A stretch of DNA of 64,000 nucleotides from Burkholderia stagnalis (GTDB lineage: Bacteria > Pseudomonadota > Gammaproteobacteria > Burkholderiales > Burkholderiaceae). Under the pieces are notes generated by a model that searched no databases, had not been told where the DNA came from, and was given only the letters and a program-made list of their open reading frames with translations. The position numbers and the translations under genes are program-made. The stretch is from assembly GCF_902830275.1 (NCBI RefSeq), contig NZ_CADESW010000012.1, positions 124,001 to 188,000 of the forward strand, given 5' to 3'. This document shows positions 41,595 to 52,995 of this stretch, piece by piece (the first letter of the stretch is position 1; every line of letters begins with the position of its first letter).

Positions 41595-43214
41595 ATGCCC
41601 AGATTCCTTCGTCGCGCCGCTGTCGCCGCCGTCGCGTGCGCCGCCCTCGCGGGCGGCCTGCCGCGCGCCGCGTTCGCGCTGACGGCCGCCGATACCGCCG
41701 CGCTCGCCGGCGACGATTTCGACGCGAAGACGGCCGCGATCGAACGGCTCGCCGCCGATGCCGATCCGCACGCCGTCACGCTGCTCAACGCGCTGTCGAG
41801 CGGCGACGCGCTCGCGACCGGCGACGGCCGCATCCTGATCCAGACCGGCGACACCGCGCACGACGCGCTCACGCAGGCCGCCGCGCCGCCCGGCGACGCG
41901 CAGCCGGTAACGCTGAACAACCTGCTGCGCACCAAGATCGCCGGCGCCTTGTCCGGCCTCGCGCTCGCGTCGCCGGACGTCGCCGCGCGGCGCGACGCGA
42001 TCGACGCGCTGCTGAAATCGCCCGACCCCGCGTTGAAGCCGATGATCGACCGCGCCCGCGCGAAGGAAACCGACCCGTCGCTGAAGCGCCGCCTCGACGC
42101 GCTGTGGGCGATCGCCGCGCTGCACGACGCCGATTCCGCGAAACGCCTCGAAGCCGTGCAGGTCGTCGCCGCGCGCAACGATCTCGACATGATCGAGCAG
42201 CTGCGCCCGCTCGTCGCGAAGAACGCCGACGGCAGCTTCGCCGAACCCGACGCGCGCGTGCGCGACGCCGCGCAGCAGGGGCTCGACGCATTGCATGCGC
42301 TGCAGCGCCGCGGCGAGATCGCGGGCACGCTGTTCGCGGGCCTGTCGCTCGGCAGCGTGCTGCTGCTCGCGGCGCTCGGCCTCGCGATCACCTACGGGCT
42401 GATCGGCGTGATCAACATGGCGCACGGCGAATTCCTGATGATCGGCGCGTATGCGACCTACGTCGTGCAGACGCTGATCCAGCGCTACGCGCCCGGTGCA
42501 TTCGACTGGTATCCGCTCGTCGCGGTGCCCGTGTCGTTCGCGGCGGCCGCGCTCGTCGGCATCGTGCTCGAACGGCTCGTGCTGCGGCACCTGTACGGCC
42601 GCCCGCTCGAGACGCTGCTCGCGACCTTCGGCGTGAGCCTGATCCTGATCCAGGCGACGCGGATGCTGTTCGGCGCGCAGAACGTGCAGGTCGTGAACCC
42701 GTCGTGGATGAGCGGCGGCGTGACGGTGATGCAGAACCTGATCCTGCCGTACAACCGGCTCGTGATCCTCGCGTTCGCGCTCGCCGTGGTGTTCGTCGCG
42801 TGGGCCGTGCTGACGAAGACGCGCCTCGGCCTGTTCGTGCGCGCGGTCACGCAAAACCGCCGGATGGCCGCGTGCGTCGGCGTGAAGACCGCACGCGTCG
42901 ACGCCTATGCGTTCGCGTTCGGCGCGGGCATCGCGGGCCTCGGCGGCTGCGCGCTGTCGCAGATCGGCAATGTCGGCCCCGATCTCGGCCAGAACTACAT
43001 CATCGATTCATTCATGGCCGTCGTGCTCGGCGGCGTCGGGCAGATCGCCGGCACCGTGCTCGGCGGCTTCGGGCTCGGCCTCGTCAGCAAGGCGATCGAG
43101 CCGTTCTGGGGCGCGGTGCTCGCGAAGATCGCGGTGCTCGTGATGATCGTGCTGTTCATCCAGAAACGTCCGCAGGGCATGTTCGCCCTGAAGGGACGCA
43201 GCGCGGAGGCTTGA
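41595..43214 (+). CDS. urtB: Urea ABC transporter permease
   Basis: A 539-residue protein with a signal peptide (about 1-27), an extended N-terminal periplasmic region of about 220 residues with several repeated helical segments, and a C-terminal LivH-type permease domain (from about 245) with the ALGLAITYGLIGVINMAHGEF and EVQ-type GAGIAGLGG motifs. The long N-terminal extension is typical of UrtB rather than of LivH. The ATG at 41595 follows CCAGGA. Stop and the urtC GTG are two bases apart. Confidence 0.93.
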   Translation: MPRFLRRAAVAAVACAALAGGLPRAAFALTAADTAALAGDDFDAKTAAIERLAADADPHAVTLLNALSSGDALATGDGRILIQTGDTAHDALTQAAAPPGDAQPVTLNNLLRTKIAGALSGLALASPDVAARRDAIDALLKSPDPALKPMIDRARAKETDPSLKRRLDALWAIAALHDADSAKRLEAVQVVAARNDLDMIEQLRPLVAKNADGSFAEPDARVRDAAQQGLDALHALQRRGEIAGTLFAGLSLGSVLLLAALGLAITYGLIGVINMAHGEFLMIGAYATYVVQTLIQRYAPGAFDWYPLVAVPVSFAAAALVGIVLERLVLRHLYGRPLETLLATFGVSLILIQATRMLFGAQNVQVVNPSWMSGGVTVMQNLILPYNRLVILAFALAVVFVAWAVLTKTRLGLFVRAVTQNRRMAACVGVKTARVDAYAFAFGAGIAGLGGCALSQIGNVGPDLGQNYIIDSFMAVVLGGVGQIAGTVLGGFGLGLVSKAIEPFWGAVLAKIAVLVMIVLFIQKRPQGMFALKGRSAEA

Positions 43215-43215
43215 C

Positions 43216-44403
43216 GTGACTTCCATCACCGATTCGTTGTCGAACCCGGTCGCCGGCGCGCCGACGCCGCCCGCCGCCGCGCGCGTGCAGGACGGCTTCG
43301 CGCTCGGCCTGCCGCCGCGCCCCGCGCTGCTGTCGCGCCGCGCGTGGCTCGCGCTCGTCGCGCTGTGCGTCGCAATCGGCGTCGGCGTGCCGCTGGCGGC
43401 GCTCGTCGCGCCCGAGTCGAGCGCGTTCCATCTTTCCGCGTATGCGATGACGCTCGCCGGCAAGCTGATGTGCTACGCGATCGCGGCGCTCGCGCTCGAT
43501 CTCGTGTGGGGCTACTGCGGGATCCTGAGCCTCGGCCACGGCCTGTTCTTCGCGCTCGGCGGCTATGCGATCGGCATGTACCTGATGCGCGAGATCGGCC
43601 GCGACGGCAAGTACGGCAGCGACCTGCCCGACTTCATGGTGTTCCTCGACTGGCACCAGCTGCCGTGGTACTGGAGCGGCACGAACCATCTCGCGCTCGC
43701 GCTGCTGCTGGTCGTGCTCGTGCCGGCCGTGCTCGCGTGGGTGTTCGGCTTCTTCACGTTCCGCTCGCGCGTGAAGGGCGTGTACCTGTCGATCATCACG
43801 CAGGCAATGACGTTCGCCGCGATGCTGCTGTTCTATCGCAACGAGACGGGCTTCGGCGGCAACAACGGCTTCACCGACTTCAAGCGCATCGCGGGTTTTC
43901 CGATCACGTCGCCCGGCACGCGCACGGTGCTGTTCCTGCTGACGTTCGCGACGCTCGTGCTCGCGTTCGTCGCCGCGCGCGCGATCGTCACGAGCAAGCT
44001 CGGACGCGTCGTCACCGCGGTGCGCGACGGCGAGACGCGGCTGATGTTCCTCGGCTACAGCCCGCTCGCGTACAAGCTGTTCGTGTGGACCGTGTCGGCG
44101 GTGCTGTGCGGCATCGCCGGCGCGTTGTACGTGCCGCAGGTCGGCATCATCAACCCCGGCGAGATGTCGCCGGGCAACTCGATCGAGATGGCGATCTGGG
44201 TCGCGGTAGGCGGGCGCGGCACGCTGATCGGGCCGATCGTCGGCGCGTTCGCGGTGAACGGCGCGAAGAGCCTGTTCACCGCGTATTTCGCCGAATACTG
44301 GCTGTTCTTCCTCGGCCTGATCTTCGTGCTCGTGCCGCTGCTGCTGCCGCGCGGGATCATGGGGCTGGTCGAGGCGGTCATCTCCAAGGGGAAACGCGCA
44401 TGA
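43216..44403 (+). CDS. urtC: Urea ABC transporter permease
   Basis: A 395-residue LivM-type inner-membrane permease with about ten helices. The family motifs DLVWGYCGILSLGHGLFFALGGYA and NPGEMSPGNSIEMAIWVAVGGRGTLIGPI are intact. Starts at a GTG (43216) with GGAGG seven bases upstream, inside the end of urtB. Its stop overlaps the urtD start (ATGA). Confidence 0.93.
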   Translation: MTSITDSLSNPVAGAPTPPAAARVQDGFALGLPPRPALLSRRAWLALVALCVAIGVGVPLAALVAPESSAFHLSAYAMTLAGKLMCYAIAALALDLVWGYCGILSLGHGLFFALGGYAIGMYLMREIGRDGKYGSDLPDFMVFLDWHQLPWYWSGTNHLALALLLVVLVPAVLAWVFGFFTFRSRVKGVYLSIITQAMTFAAMLLFYRNETGFGGNNGFTDFKRIAGFPITSPGTRTVLFLLTFATLVLAFVAARAIVTSKLGRVVTAVRDGETRLMFLGYSPLAYKLFVWTVSAVLCGIAGALYVPQVGIINPGEMSPGNSIEMAIWVAVGGRGTLIGPIVGAFAVNGAKSLFTAYFAEYWLFFLGLIFVLVPLLLPRGIMGLVEAVISKGKRA

Positions 44404-45257
44404 ACGGCACCGCCCTCTACCAGTTCGCGCCGCCGAGCGAAGACGAGCTGCTCGCGGTAAGCGGCACCGCGTCGATGGGGCGCGTCGTCACGCCCGGCAT
44501 CGACACGTCGCACGGCACGATCCTGTATCTCGAGGACATCGAGGTGAGCTTCGACGGCTTTCGCGCGCTGAACAAGCTGTCGCTCGCGATCGACGCGGGC
44601 GAGCTGCGCTGCGTGATCGGCCCGAACGGCGCGGGCAAGACGACGATGATGGACGTGATCACCGGCAAGACGCGCCCCGACGCGGGCAAGGTGTTTCTCG
44701 GCCAGACGCTCGACCTGTCGCGCATGAGCGAACCGGAAATCGCGCGCACGGGCATCGGCCGCAAGTTCCAGAAGCCGACCGTGTTCGAGCAGCACCCCGT
44801 GTGGGAGAACCTCGAGCTCGCGATGCAGGCCGACAAGGGCTGGCTCGCATCGCTGCGCGCGCGGCTCGACCGCGCGGCGCAAGCGAAGATCGAGGAGACG
44901 CTCGCGCTGATCGGCCTCGAGGAGCACGCGTTCCGCGCGGCCGGCGAGCTGTCGCACGGGCAGAAGCAGCGGCTCGAGATCGGCATGCTGCTGATGCAGC
45001 GTCCCGCGCTGCTGCTGCTCGACGAGCCGGCGGCCGGGATGACCGACCACGAGACGATGGAACTCGCCGAGCTGCTGAACACGCTGCGCGGCACCTGCTC
45101 GATGATGGTCGTCGAGCACGACATGGAATTCGTCGCGGCGCTCGCGGGCGACACGGGCCGCGTGACGGTGATGGCCGAAGGCGCGGTGCTCGCGCAAGGC
45201 ACGCTCGACCAGGTCAAGCGCGACGACGCGGTGATCGAGTCTTACCTCGGACGATGA
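44400..45257 (+). CDS. urtD: Urea ABC transporter ATP-binding protein
   Basis: A 285-residue ABC ATPase with Walker A GPNGAGKT, a LivG-type signature (LSHGQKQRLEIGMLL) and Walker B LLLLDEPAAGM. A roughly 40-residue N-terminal extension before the ATPase core is common in UrtD. Overlaps urtC by four bases and is followed four bases later by urtE. Confidence 0.94.
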   Translation: MNGTALYQFAPPSEDELLAVSGTASMGRVVTPGIDTSHGTILYLEDIEVSFDGFRALNKLSLAIDAGELRCVIGPNGAGKTTMMDVITGKTRPDAGKVFLGQTLDLSRMSEPEIARTGIGRKFQKPTVFEQHPVWENLELAMQADKGWLASLRARLDRAAQAKIEETLALIGLEEHAFRAAGELSHGQKQRLEIGMLLMQRPALLLLDEPAAGMTDHETMELAELLNTLRGTCSMMVVEHDMEFVAALAGDTGRVTVMAEGAVLAQGTLDQVKRDDAVIESYLGR

Positions 45258-45261
45258 TGCA

Positions 45262-45954
45262 ATGCTGAAGATCGATGCACTGAACCAGTACTACGGCGGC
45301 AGCCACATCCTGCGCAACGTGAGCCTCGCCGCCGACGACGGCAAGCTCACCGTGCTGCTCGGCCGCAACGGCGTCGGCAAGAGCACGCTGCTGCGCTGCC
45401 TGATGGGGGTCGTCGCCGCGAAGAGCGGCACGGTGTCGTGGCGCGGCACGGCGCTCGGCGCGATGCCGCCGTATGCGCGCGTCGCGGCCGGGCTCGCGTA
45501 CGTGCCGCAGGGCCGCGACATCTTTCCGCGGCTCACCGTCGAGGAGAACCTGCTCGTCGGCGCGGCCAGCCGGCGCGCGCCGTCGAAAGTGCCGGATCGC
45601 ATCTACGCGCTCTTTCCGGTGCTGAAGGACATGCGCGCGCGGCGCGGCGGCGACCTGTCGGGCGGCCAGCAGCAGCAGCTCGCGATCGGCCGCGCGCTGA
45701 TGAGCGAGCCGCAGCTGCTGATCCTCGACGAGCCGACCGAAGGCATCCAGCCGTCGATCATCCAGGACATCGGCCGCACGCTGCGGCAGCTCGTCGACGA
45801 ATCGAAGATGACCGTACTGCTCGTCGAGCAGTATTACGATTTCGCGCAGTCGATCGCCGATCGCTACTGGGTGATGAGCCGCGGCGAGATCGTCGCGGGC
45901 GGCGAGGCGAAGGACATGGAGACGAACGGCGTGCGGGAGCTGATCGCGGTCTGA
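45262..45954 (+). CDS. urtE: Urea ABC transporter ATP-binding protein
   Basis: A 230-residue LivF-type ABC ATPase: Walker A GRNGVGKS, signature LSGGQQQQLAIGRAL and Walker B LLILDEPTEGIQ. It forms the second nucleotide-binding subunit with UrtD. Last gene of the transporter operon, 166 bp upstream of ureD. Confidence 0.95.
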   Translation: MLKIDALNQYYGGSHILRNVSLAADDGKLTVLLGRNGVGKSTLLRCLMGVVAAKSGTVSWRGTALGAMPPYARVAAGLAYVPQGRDIFPRLTVEENLLVGAASRRAPSKVPDRIYALFPVLKDMRARRGGDLSGGQQQQLAIGRALMSEPQLLILDEPTEGIQPSIIQDIGRTLRQLVDESKMTVLLVEQYYDFAQSIADRYWVMSRGEIVAGGEAKDMETNGVRELIAV

Positions 45955-46120
45955 CGTGCGGCACGGCGGTAGGCACGATGGTACGCACGGCAGCGGATAC
46001 GAGCAGCCGGTTCGCAAGACGCCCGCACGCGGCGCTTTCAACGAACGCGGCATCTGCATTATTGTTCCGGTAGCATCCACGTTCCTCGCGCCCGTTTCCC
46101 TCGTTTTCCGTTCGCCGCCG

Positions 46121-46996
46121 ATGTCTGCCCCCGATTCGCACGCCTCGCTGTCCCGCCCCGCCGTTGCCAAGTCGTGGCGGGCCCGGCTCGAACTCGGCTT
46201 CGAGCGGCACGGCGCGCGCACGACGCTCGTCCACCGGCTGCACGACGGCCCGCTGCGCGTGCAGCGGCCGCTGTATCCGGAAGGCGACGCGATTTGCCAC
46301 GCGGTGATCGTCCATCCGCCGGGCGGCGTCGCGGGCGGCGACCGGCTCGACATCGACATCGCGCTCGGCGACGGCACGCACGCGGTGCTGACCACGCCCG
46401 GCGCGACCAAGTGGTACAAGTCGAACGGCCTCGACGCGACGCAGCGCATCGGCATCACGGTCGGCCGGGATGCGAAGCTCGACTGGCTGCCGCAGAACAA
46501 CCTGTTCTTCGACGCCGCACACGCGTCGCTCGACTTCACGCTGACGCTCGGCGCCGGCGCGAGCGCGATCGGCTGGGATGCGGCGCAGCTCGGCCGCCAG
46601 GCGGCTGGCGAAGCGTGGTCGGCGGGCCGCATCGCGGCAGCGTCGGCCTTCGTCGACGCCGACGGGCGGCCGCTGTGGGCCGAGCGCGCACGGCTCGACG
46701 CGCACGACGCATTGCGCGCCGCACCGCAGGGCCTGGCCGGCTTCCCCGTGTTCGGCACGCTCTGGGCGGCCGGCGCCGCATGCGACGCGGCACTCGCCGA
46801 AGCGCTCGCCGAGCGGATGCCGTTCGACGACACCCTGCGCGCCGGCGCGACCTGCGTGACGCCGGGCGTCGTGCTCGTGCGCGCGCTCGCCGTGTCGATG
46901 GAAGCGCTGCAGCGCCATTTCACCGAATGCTGGCTGCACCTGCGGCCGATCGTGCACGGCGTGGACGCGCGGCCGCTGCGCCTCTGGCAGACCTGA
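46121..46996 (+). CDS. ureD: Urease accessory protein UreD (UreH)
   Basis: A 291-residue urease maturation protein that with UreF and UreG delivers nickel to apo-urease. The family pattern is visible: RARLELGFERHGARTTLVHRL, the VHPPGGVAGGDRLDI segment and GATKWYKSNG. The ATG at 46121 is used; an upstream open frame carries no recognised sequence. It is in the same direction as urtE and ureA. Confidence 0.92.
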   Translation: MSAPDSHASLSRPAVAKSWRARLELGFERHGARTTLVHRLHDGPLRVQRPLYPEGDAICHAVIVHPPGGVAGGDRLDIDIALGDGTHAVLTTPGATKWYKSNGLDATQRIGITVGRDAKLDWLPQNNLFFDAAHASLDFTLTLGAGASAIGWDAAQLGRQAAGEAWSAGRIAAASAFVDADGRPLWAERARLDAHDALRAAPQGLAGFPVFGTLWAAGAACDAALAEALAERMPFDDTLRAGATCVTPGVVLVRALAVSMEALQRHFTECWLHLRPIVHGVDARPLRLWQT

Positions 46997-47257
46997 TCCC
47001 GATCGCCGATCCCCTCGGCGCGAACGCACCACTTCGGCGCAGCGCCGTGCCCCGCGCTGCACGCCGCGCAGGCAGCGCGCACCACGAACGCGCATTCGCG
47101 TGCGCTTCGCATGCATGGCATGCGACTTGCTGCTTACAGATCCGATACACGGCGCACGCCGAATGGCGCGGTGCTACGATGGGCCGCGCTTAAGTGCTGC
47201 CCTTCGCACCACTGCAATGCGCCGAGAAAAATTACGTTTTCCTGAACGCTTGCCTTC
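46997..47257. other. Gap between ureD and ureA with sigma-54 promoter
   Basis: 261 bases with no gene. It contains a -24/-12 promoter at 47116-47132, so ureABCEFG can be transcribed separately from ureD. Confidence 0.5.
47116..47132 (+). promoter_or_regulatory. Sigma-54 (RpoN) promoter of ureABCEFG
   Basis: TGGCAT, five bases, TTGCTG; GG (47117-47118) and GC (47129-47130) are separated by the canonical eleven bases. Located about 125 nt before ureA. Confidence 0.6.
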
Positions 47258-47560
47258 ATGAAACTGACTCCCCGCGAAAAAGACAAGCTGCTGATCTTCA
47301 CGGCAGCGTTGCTGGCCGAGCGCCGCCGCGCGCGCGGCCTGAAGCTCAACTATCCGGAAGCGGTCGCGTTCATCACCGCCGCGCTGATGGAAGCCGCGCG
47401 CGACGGCAAGACCGTCGCCGAGGTGATGCACTACGGCACGACGCTGCTCACGCGCGACGACGTGATGGACGGCGTGCCGGAGATGATTCCCGACATCCAG
47501 GTCGAGGCGACCTTCCCGGACGGCACCAAGCTCGTCACCGTCCATCACCCGATTCCGTGA
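47258..47560 (+). CDS. ureA: Urease subunit gamma
   Basis: A 100-residue structural subunit starting [17 protein letters not shown], ending VHHPI-like [10 protein letters not shown]. It is the standard gamma subunit that pairs with UreB and UreC. First gene of the ureABCEFG unit. Confidence 0.97.
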
Positions 47561-47570
47561 GGCCCTGCGC

Positions 47571-47876
47571 ATGATCCCCGGCGAAATCCTCACCGACGAC
47601 GGCGAGCACGAACTGAACGCAGGCCGCGCGACGATCGTGCTCACCGTCGCGAACACCGGCGACCGCCCCGTGCAGGTCGGCTCGCACTACCACTTCCACG
47701 AAGTCAACGACGCGCTGTCGTTCGACCGCGCCGCCGCGCGCGGCTTCCGGCTCAACATCGCGGCCGGCACGGCGGTGCGCTTCGAGCCGGGCCAGACGCG
47801 CACCGTCGAGCTCGTCGCGCTCGCGGGCGAACGCGCCGTCTACGGTTTTCAGGGCAAGGTGATGGGGCCGCTGTAA
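47571..47876 (+). CDS. ureB: Urease subunit beta
   Basis: A 101-residue structural subunit beginning MIPGEILTDDGEHELNAGR, with VQVGSHYHFHEVNDALSFDR and a C-terminal GLVALAG-like ending. Ten bases after ureA. Confidence 0.97.
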   Translation: MIPGEILTDDGEHELNAGRATIVLTVANTGDRPVQVGSHYHFHEVNDALSFDRAAARGFRLNIAAGTAVRFEPGQTRTVELVALAGERAVYGFQGKVMGPL

Positions 47877-47905
47877 GCCGCGCCCCGCTCTTCAGGAACA
47901 GCAAC

Positions 47906-49612
<1,707 letters not shown>

Positions 49613-49629
49613 TTCCCGGTTCTCGTTTC

Positions 49630-50235
49630 ATGCGCACCATCGACAAACGCATTGCCCCGAACGTGAAGCTCGCCGCGTCGCTCGTTTCGCGCGCGCCGAC
49701 GCTCACGCTCGCCTACGACGCCCGCTGCAGGAGCCGCCTCGCGGCGACCCTCGACACCGGCGAAGACGTCGCGCTCGTGCTGCCGCGCGGCACCGTGCTG
49801 CGCGACGGCGACGTGCTCGTCGCCGACGACGGCGCGCTCGTGCGCGTCGCGGCCGCGACCGAAACCGTGCTGCTCGTGCGCGCGCCGGATCCGCTGACCT
49901 TCACGCGCGCCGCGTATCACCTCGGCAACCGCCACACGCCGGTCGAGATCGGCGACGGCTACCTGAAGCTCGAGGCCGATCCCGTGCTCGCCGACATGCT
50001 GCGGCGGCTCGGCGCGCAGGTCGAGCAGGTCGATGCGCCGTTCCAGCCGGAAGCCGGCGCCTATGGCGGCGGCCACAAGCACGGGCACGACGCGACGTTC
50101 GCCGAGGATTACGCGCTCGCGCAGCAGGTGTTCGGCGAGCATCACGGCCACTCGCACTCGCACTCGCACGATCACGATCACCAGCATGGCCCGGGATGCG
50201 CACATGGGCACGGCCACGGTCATGACCACCACTGA
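49630..50235 (+). CDS. ureE: Urease accessory protein UreE
   Basis: A 201-residue nickel metallochaperone. The N- and C-terminal UreE domains are intact (HTPVEIGDGYLKLEADPVLADMLRR). The C-terminal tail from about residue 168 holds around fifteen histidines in HGHSHSHSH- and HGHGHGHDHH-type runs, a strong nickel store. Its end overlaps ureF by 14 bases. Confidence 0.95.
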   Translation: MRTIDKRIAPNVKLAASLVSRAPTLTLAYDARCRSRLAATLDTGEDVALVLPRGTVLRDGDVLVADDGALVRVAAATETVLLVRAPDPLTFTRAAYHLGNRHTPVEIGDGYLKLEADPVLADMLRRLGAQVEQVDAPFQPEAGAYGGGHKHGHDATFAEDYALAQQVFGEHHGHSHSHSHDHDHQHGPGCAHGHGHGHDHH

Positions 50236-50902
50236 ACTCGTCGCGCTGCTGCACCTCGCATCGCCGGCGCTGCCGATCGGTGCGTTCAGCTATTCGCAAG
50301 GGCTCGAAGCGGCGCTCGACGCGAACCTGATCCACGACGCCGACACCGCGCGCGACTGGATCGCGAGCGGCCTCGCCGACGTGCTCGCGCATGGCGAACT
50401 GCCGTTCCTCGCACACCAGCTCGCGCGCTGGCACGCGCACGACGCCGACGCGCTCGCGCGCGAGAACGCGTGGTTCGTCGCGAGCCGCGAATCGGCGGAG
50501 CTGCGCCGCGAGACCGAACAGATGGGCTGGTCGCTCGCGCAGCTCTGCACGTCGCTCGAATGGGGCGACGAGGCACGCCGTGCAACGCTTGCGGCGATCA
50601 CGCCGATCGCATTGCCGACCGCATTCGCCTATGCGGCGGCCGCGCACGACGCCCGCCCCGACGCGCTGCTCGCCGCCTATGCGTTCGGCTGGGTCGAGAA
50701 CCAGACGGCCGCCGCGCTGAAGGCAGTGCCGCTCGGCCAGCTCGCCGGCCAGAAAATCATCGTCGCGCTGCGCGGCGCGATCGACGCGGCTGTGCAGCGC
50801 GCGCTCGCGACGCCGCCCGACCGGATCAACACGTTCGCGCCGCAGCTCGGCATCCTGTCCGCGCGGCACGAAACCCAGTACTCGCGGCTGTTCCGCTCCT
50901 GA
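50222..50902 (+). CDS. ureF: Urease accessory protein UreF
   Basis: A 226-residue helical GTPase-gating protein that links UreD and UreG. Signature regions ALPIGAFSYSQGLEAAL near the start and AFGWVENQTAAALKAVPLGQ near 150 are conserved. The ATG at 50222 overlaps the ureE end. Confidence 0.94.
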   Translation: MTTTELVALLHLASPALPIGAFSYSQGLEAALDANLIHDADTARDWIASGLADVLAHGELPFLAHQLARWHAHDADALARENAWFVASRESAELRRETEQMGWSLAQLCTSLEWGDEARRATLAAITPIALPTAFAYAAAAHDARPDALLAAYAFGWVENQTAAALKAVPLGQLAGQKIIVALRGAIDAAVQRALATPPDRINTFAPQLGILSARHETQYSRLFRS

Positions 50903-50916
50903 CCGACCCACACGCC

Positions 50917-51564
50917 ATGAACGCACCCTACTCCCCGTCCGCCCACCGCACGAAGAAACTGCCGCCGCTGCGCGTCGGCATCGGCGGGCCGGTCGGCTCC
51001 GGCAAGACCACGCTGCTCGAAATGCTGTGCAAGGCGATGCGCGACACGTACGACCTCGTCGCGATCACCAACGACATCTACACGAAGGAAGACCAGCGCC
51101 TGCTGACGGTCGCGGGCGCGCTGCCCGAGGAACGGATCATGGGCGTCGAGACGGGCGGCTGCCCGCACACCGCGATCCGCGAGGATGCGTCGATCAACCT
51201 CGAAGCCGTCGACCGGATGCTCACGCGCTTCCCCGACGCGGACATCGTGTTCATCGAATCCGGCGGCGACAACCTCGCGGCGACCTTCAGCCCCGAACTG
51301 TCGGACCTGACGATCTACGTGATCGACGTCGCGGGCGGCGAGAAGATTCCGCGCAAGGGCGGCCCCGGCATCACGAAGTCGGACCTGCTCGTGATCAACA
51401 AGACCGACCTCGCGCCGCTCGTCGGCGCGAACCTCGACGTGATGGCGTCCGATACGAAGAAGATGCGCGGCGCGCGGCCGTACGTGATGACGAACCTGAA
51501 GGCGCTCGACGGCGTCGCGGACGTCGTCGCGTTCATCGAGAAGAAGGGATTGCTGAAGGTGTGA
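50917..51564 (+). CDS. ureG: Urease accessory GTPase UreG
   Basis: A 215-residue SIMIBI GTPase that powers nickel insertion. P-loop GPVGSGKTTLLE (about 28-39), the CPH metal motif in ETGGCPHTAIREDAS, and the G4-type NKTDL are present. Last gene of the urease cluster, followed by a weak terminator-like hairpin. Confidence 0.97.
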   Translation: MNAPYSPSAHRTKKLPPLRVGIGGPVGSGKTTLLEMLCKAMRDTYDLVAITNDIYTKEDQRLLTVAGALPEERIMGVETGGCPHTAIREDASINLEAVDRMLTRFPDADIVFIESGGDNLAATFSPELSDLTIYVIDVAGGEKIPRKGGPGITKSDLLVINKTDLAPLVGANLDVMASDTKKMRGARPYVMTNLKALDGVADVVAFIEKKGLLKV

Positions 51565-51575
51565 GCGGCAAGGCG

Positions 51576-51607
51576 GCGGGCGCATGCACGATGCGGCGCC
51601 CGCATTT
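51576..51607 (+). terminator. Terminator-like hairpin after ureG
   Basis: GCGGGCGC (51576-51583) and GCGCCCGC (51596-51603) form an 8-bp stem; only ATTT follows. Moderate support. Confidence 0.5.
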
Positions 51608-51620
51608 GCCTACATCACGC

Positions 51621-52958
51621 CTACTCGTCCTGCGCGACCCGCTCGCCGTTCACGACGGGTGGCAGCAGTGCGGCCAGCACGTCGACCGAGCGCGCGGTCG
51701 CGCCGCGATGGCGCGCCGCGAATGCCGCGCCGGCCGCGCCCATCGCGATGCGCCGCGCATGGTCGGCGAACAGCGCGTCGAGCACGTGCGCGAGATCGAG
51801 CGGATCCTCGACCTGCAGCGCGGCGCCGGCCGCGACCGCATCGGCGGTCGCCTGCGTAAAGTTGAACACGTGCGGGCCGATCAGCACCGGCACGCCGACC
51901 GCGCATGCCTCGATCAGGTTCTGCCCGCCGAGCGGCAGCAGGCTGCCGCCGATGAACGCGACGTCGGCCGCCGCGTAATACGCGCCCAACTCGCCCATCG
52001 AATCGCCGAACAGCACCGTCACGTCGGACGGCAGCGGCGGCGCCGCCGGACGGCCCGCCGCGAGCGCGGCGGCATCCGCCGCCCAGGCCGAGCGCCGCAC
52101 GCACTTGCGGTTGCTGCGCGCGACCAGCGCCTCGACTTCGCCGAAGCGCTGCGGATGGCGCGGCACCAGGATCAGCAGCGCGTCCGGCGTCTTGACCGCG
52201 TCGAACGCCTGCAGCACCAGCGCCTCCTCGTTCTCGCGCGTGCTCGCCGCGACCCACACCGGGCGCGTGCCGATCGCATCGCGCCACGCGCGGCCGCGCG
52301 CCGCGAGCTCCGGCGGCGTCGTCATGTCGAACTTCAGGTTGCCGAGCACCGCCACGTTGCGCGCGCCGAGCGACGTCAGGCGTTCCGCATCGGCCGGGCT
52401 CTGCGCGAGCACCCGCGAGAAGCCGCCGAACACGTCGCGCGTCGCCGCGCCGAACTTCGCCGCGCGCTTGTACGAACGCGCGGACATCCGCGCATTGGTC
52501 AGCACGAGCGGCACGTCCGCGCGGCGGCATTCGTCGATCAGCGTCGGCCACACCTCGGTTTCCATCACGAGGCCGAGCGTCGGCCGCCATGCGCGCAGGA
52601 AGCGCCGCACCGCGCCCGGCATGTCGTACGGCAGGTAGCAGCGCAGCACGCGATCGCCGAAGATCTGCGTGCCGGTCGCGCGGCCGCTCGGCGTCATGTG
52701 CGTGAGCAGGATGCGCGCGTCCGGGCGCGCCTTCATCAGCGCGTCGATCAGCGGCTGCGCGGCGCGCGTCTCGCCCACCGACACCGCGTGCACCCAGATC
52801 AGCGGCGCGCGGTCGTCCGGCCCGCGGCCCGGCCCGCAGCCGAAGCGCTCGCCGATATGCTCGCGGTAGCCGCGCTCCTTGCGCGAACGCACGACCAGGC
52901 GCACGACCGCGAGCGGCGCGACGAGCCACCACAGCGCGCGATAAATCACCCTCAGCAT
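51621..52958 (-). CDS. waaA: 3-deoxy-D-manno-octulosonic acid (Kdo) transferase
   Basis: A 445-residue inner-membrane glycosyltransferase that attaches Kdo to lipid A. An N-terminal membrane anchor (MLRVIYRALWWLVAPLAVV) is followed by the GT-B fold with GERFG and MSARSYKRAAKF segments and a C-terminal GPHVFNFTQATADAVAAGAA-type donor motif. The gene lies downstream of kdoO, which modifies the same sugar. Confidence 0.95.
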   Translation of the reverse strand: MLRVIYRALWWLVAPLAVVRLVVRSRKERGYREHIGERFGCGPGRGPDDRAPLIWVHAVSVGETRAAQPLIDALMKARPDARILLTHMTPSGRATGTQIFGDRVLRCYLPYDMPGAVRRFLRAWRPTLGLVMETEVWPTLIDECRRADVPLVLTNARMSARSYKRAAKFGAATRDVFGGFSRVLAQSPADAERLTSLGARNVAVLGNLKFDMTTPPELAARGRAWRDAIGTRPVWVAASTRENEEALVLQAFDAVKTPDALLILVPRHPQRFGEVEALVARSNRKCVRRSAWAADAAALAAGRPAAPPLPSDVTVLFGDSMGELGAYYAAADVAFIGGSLLPLGGQNLIEACAVGVPVLIGPHVFNFTQATADAVAAGAALQVEDPLDLAHVLDALFADHARRIAMGAAGAAFAARHRGATARSVDVLAALLPPVVNGERVAQDE

Positions 52959-52995
52959 GAAGCGGCCACCTCGTGTCGTCGATTGCGGGGCGCGC

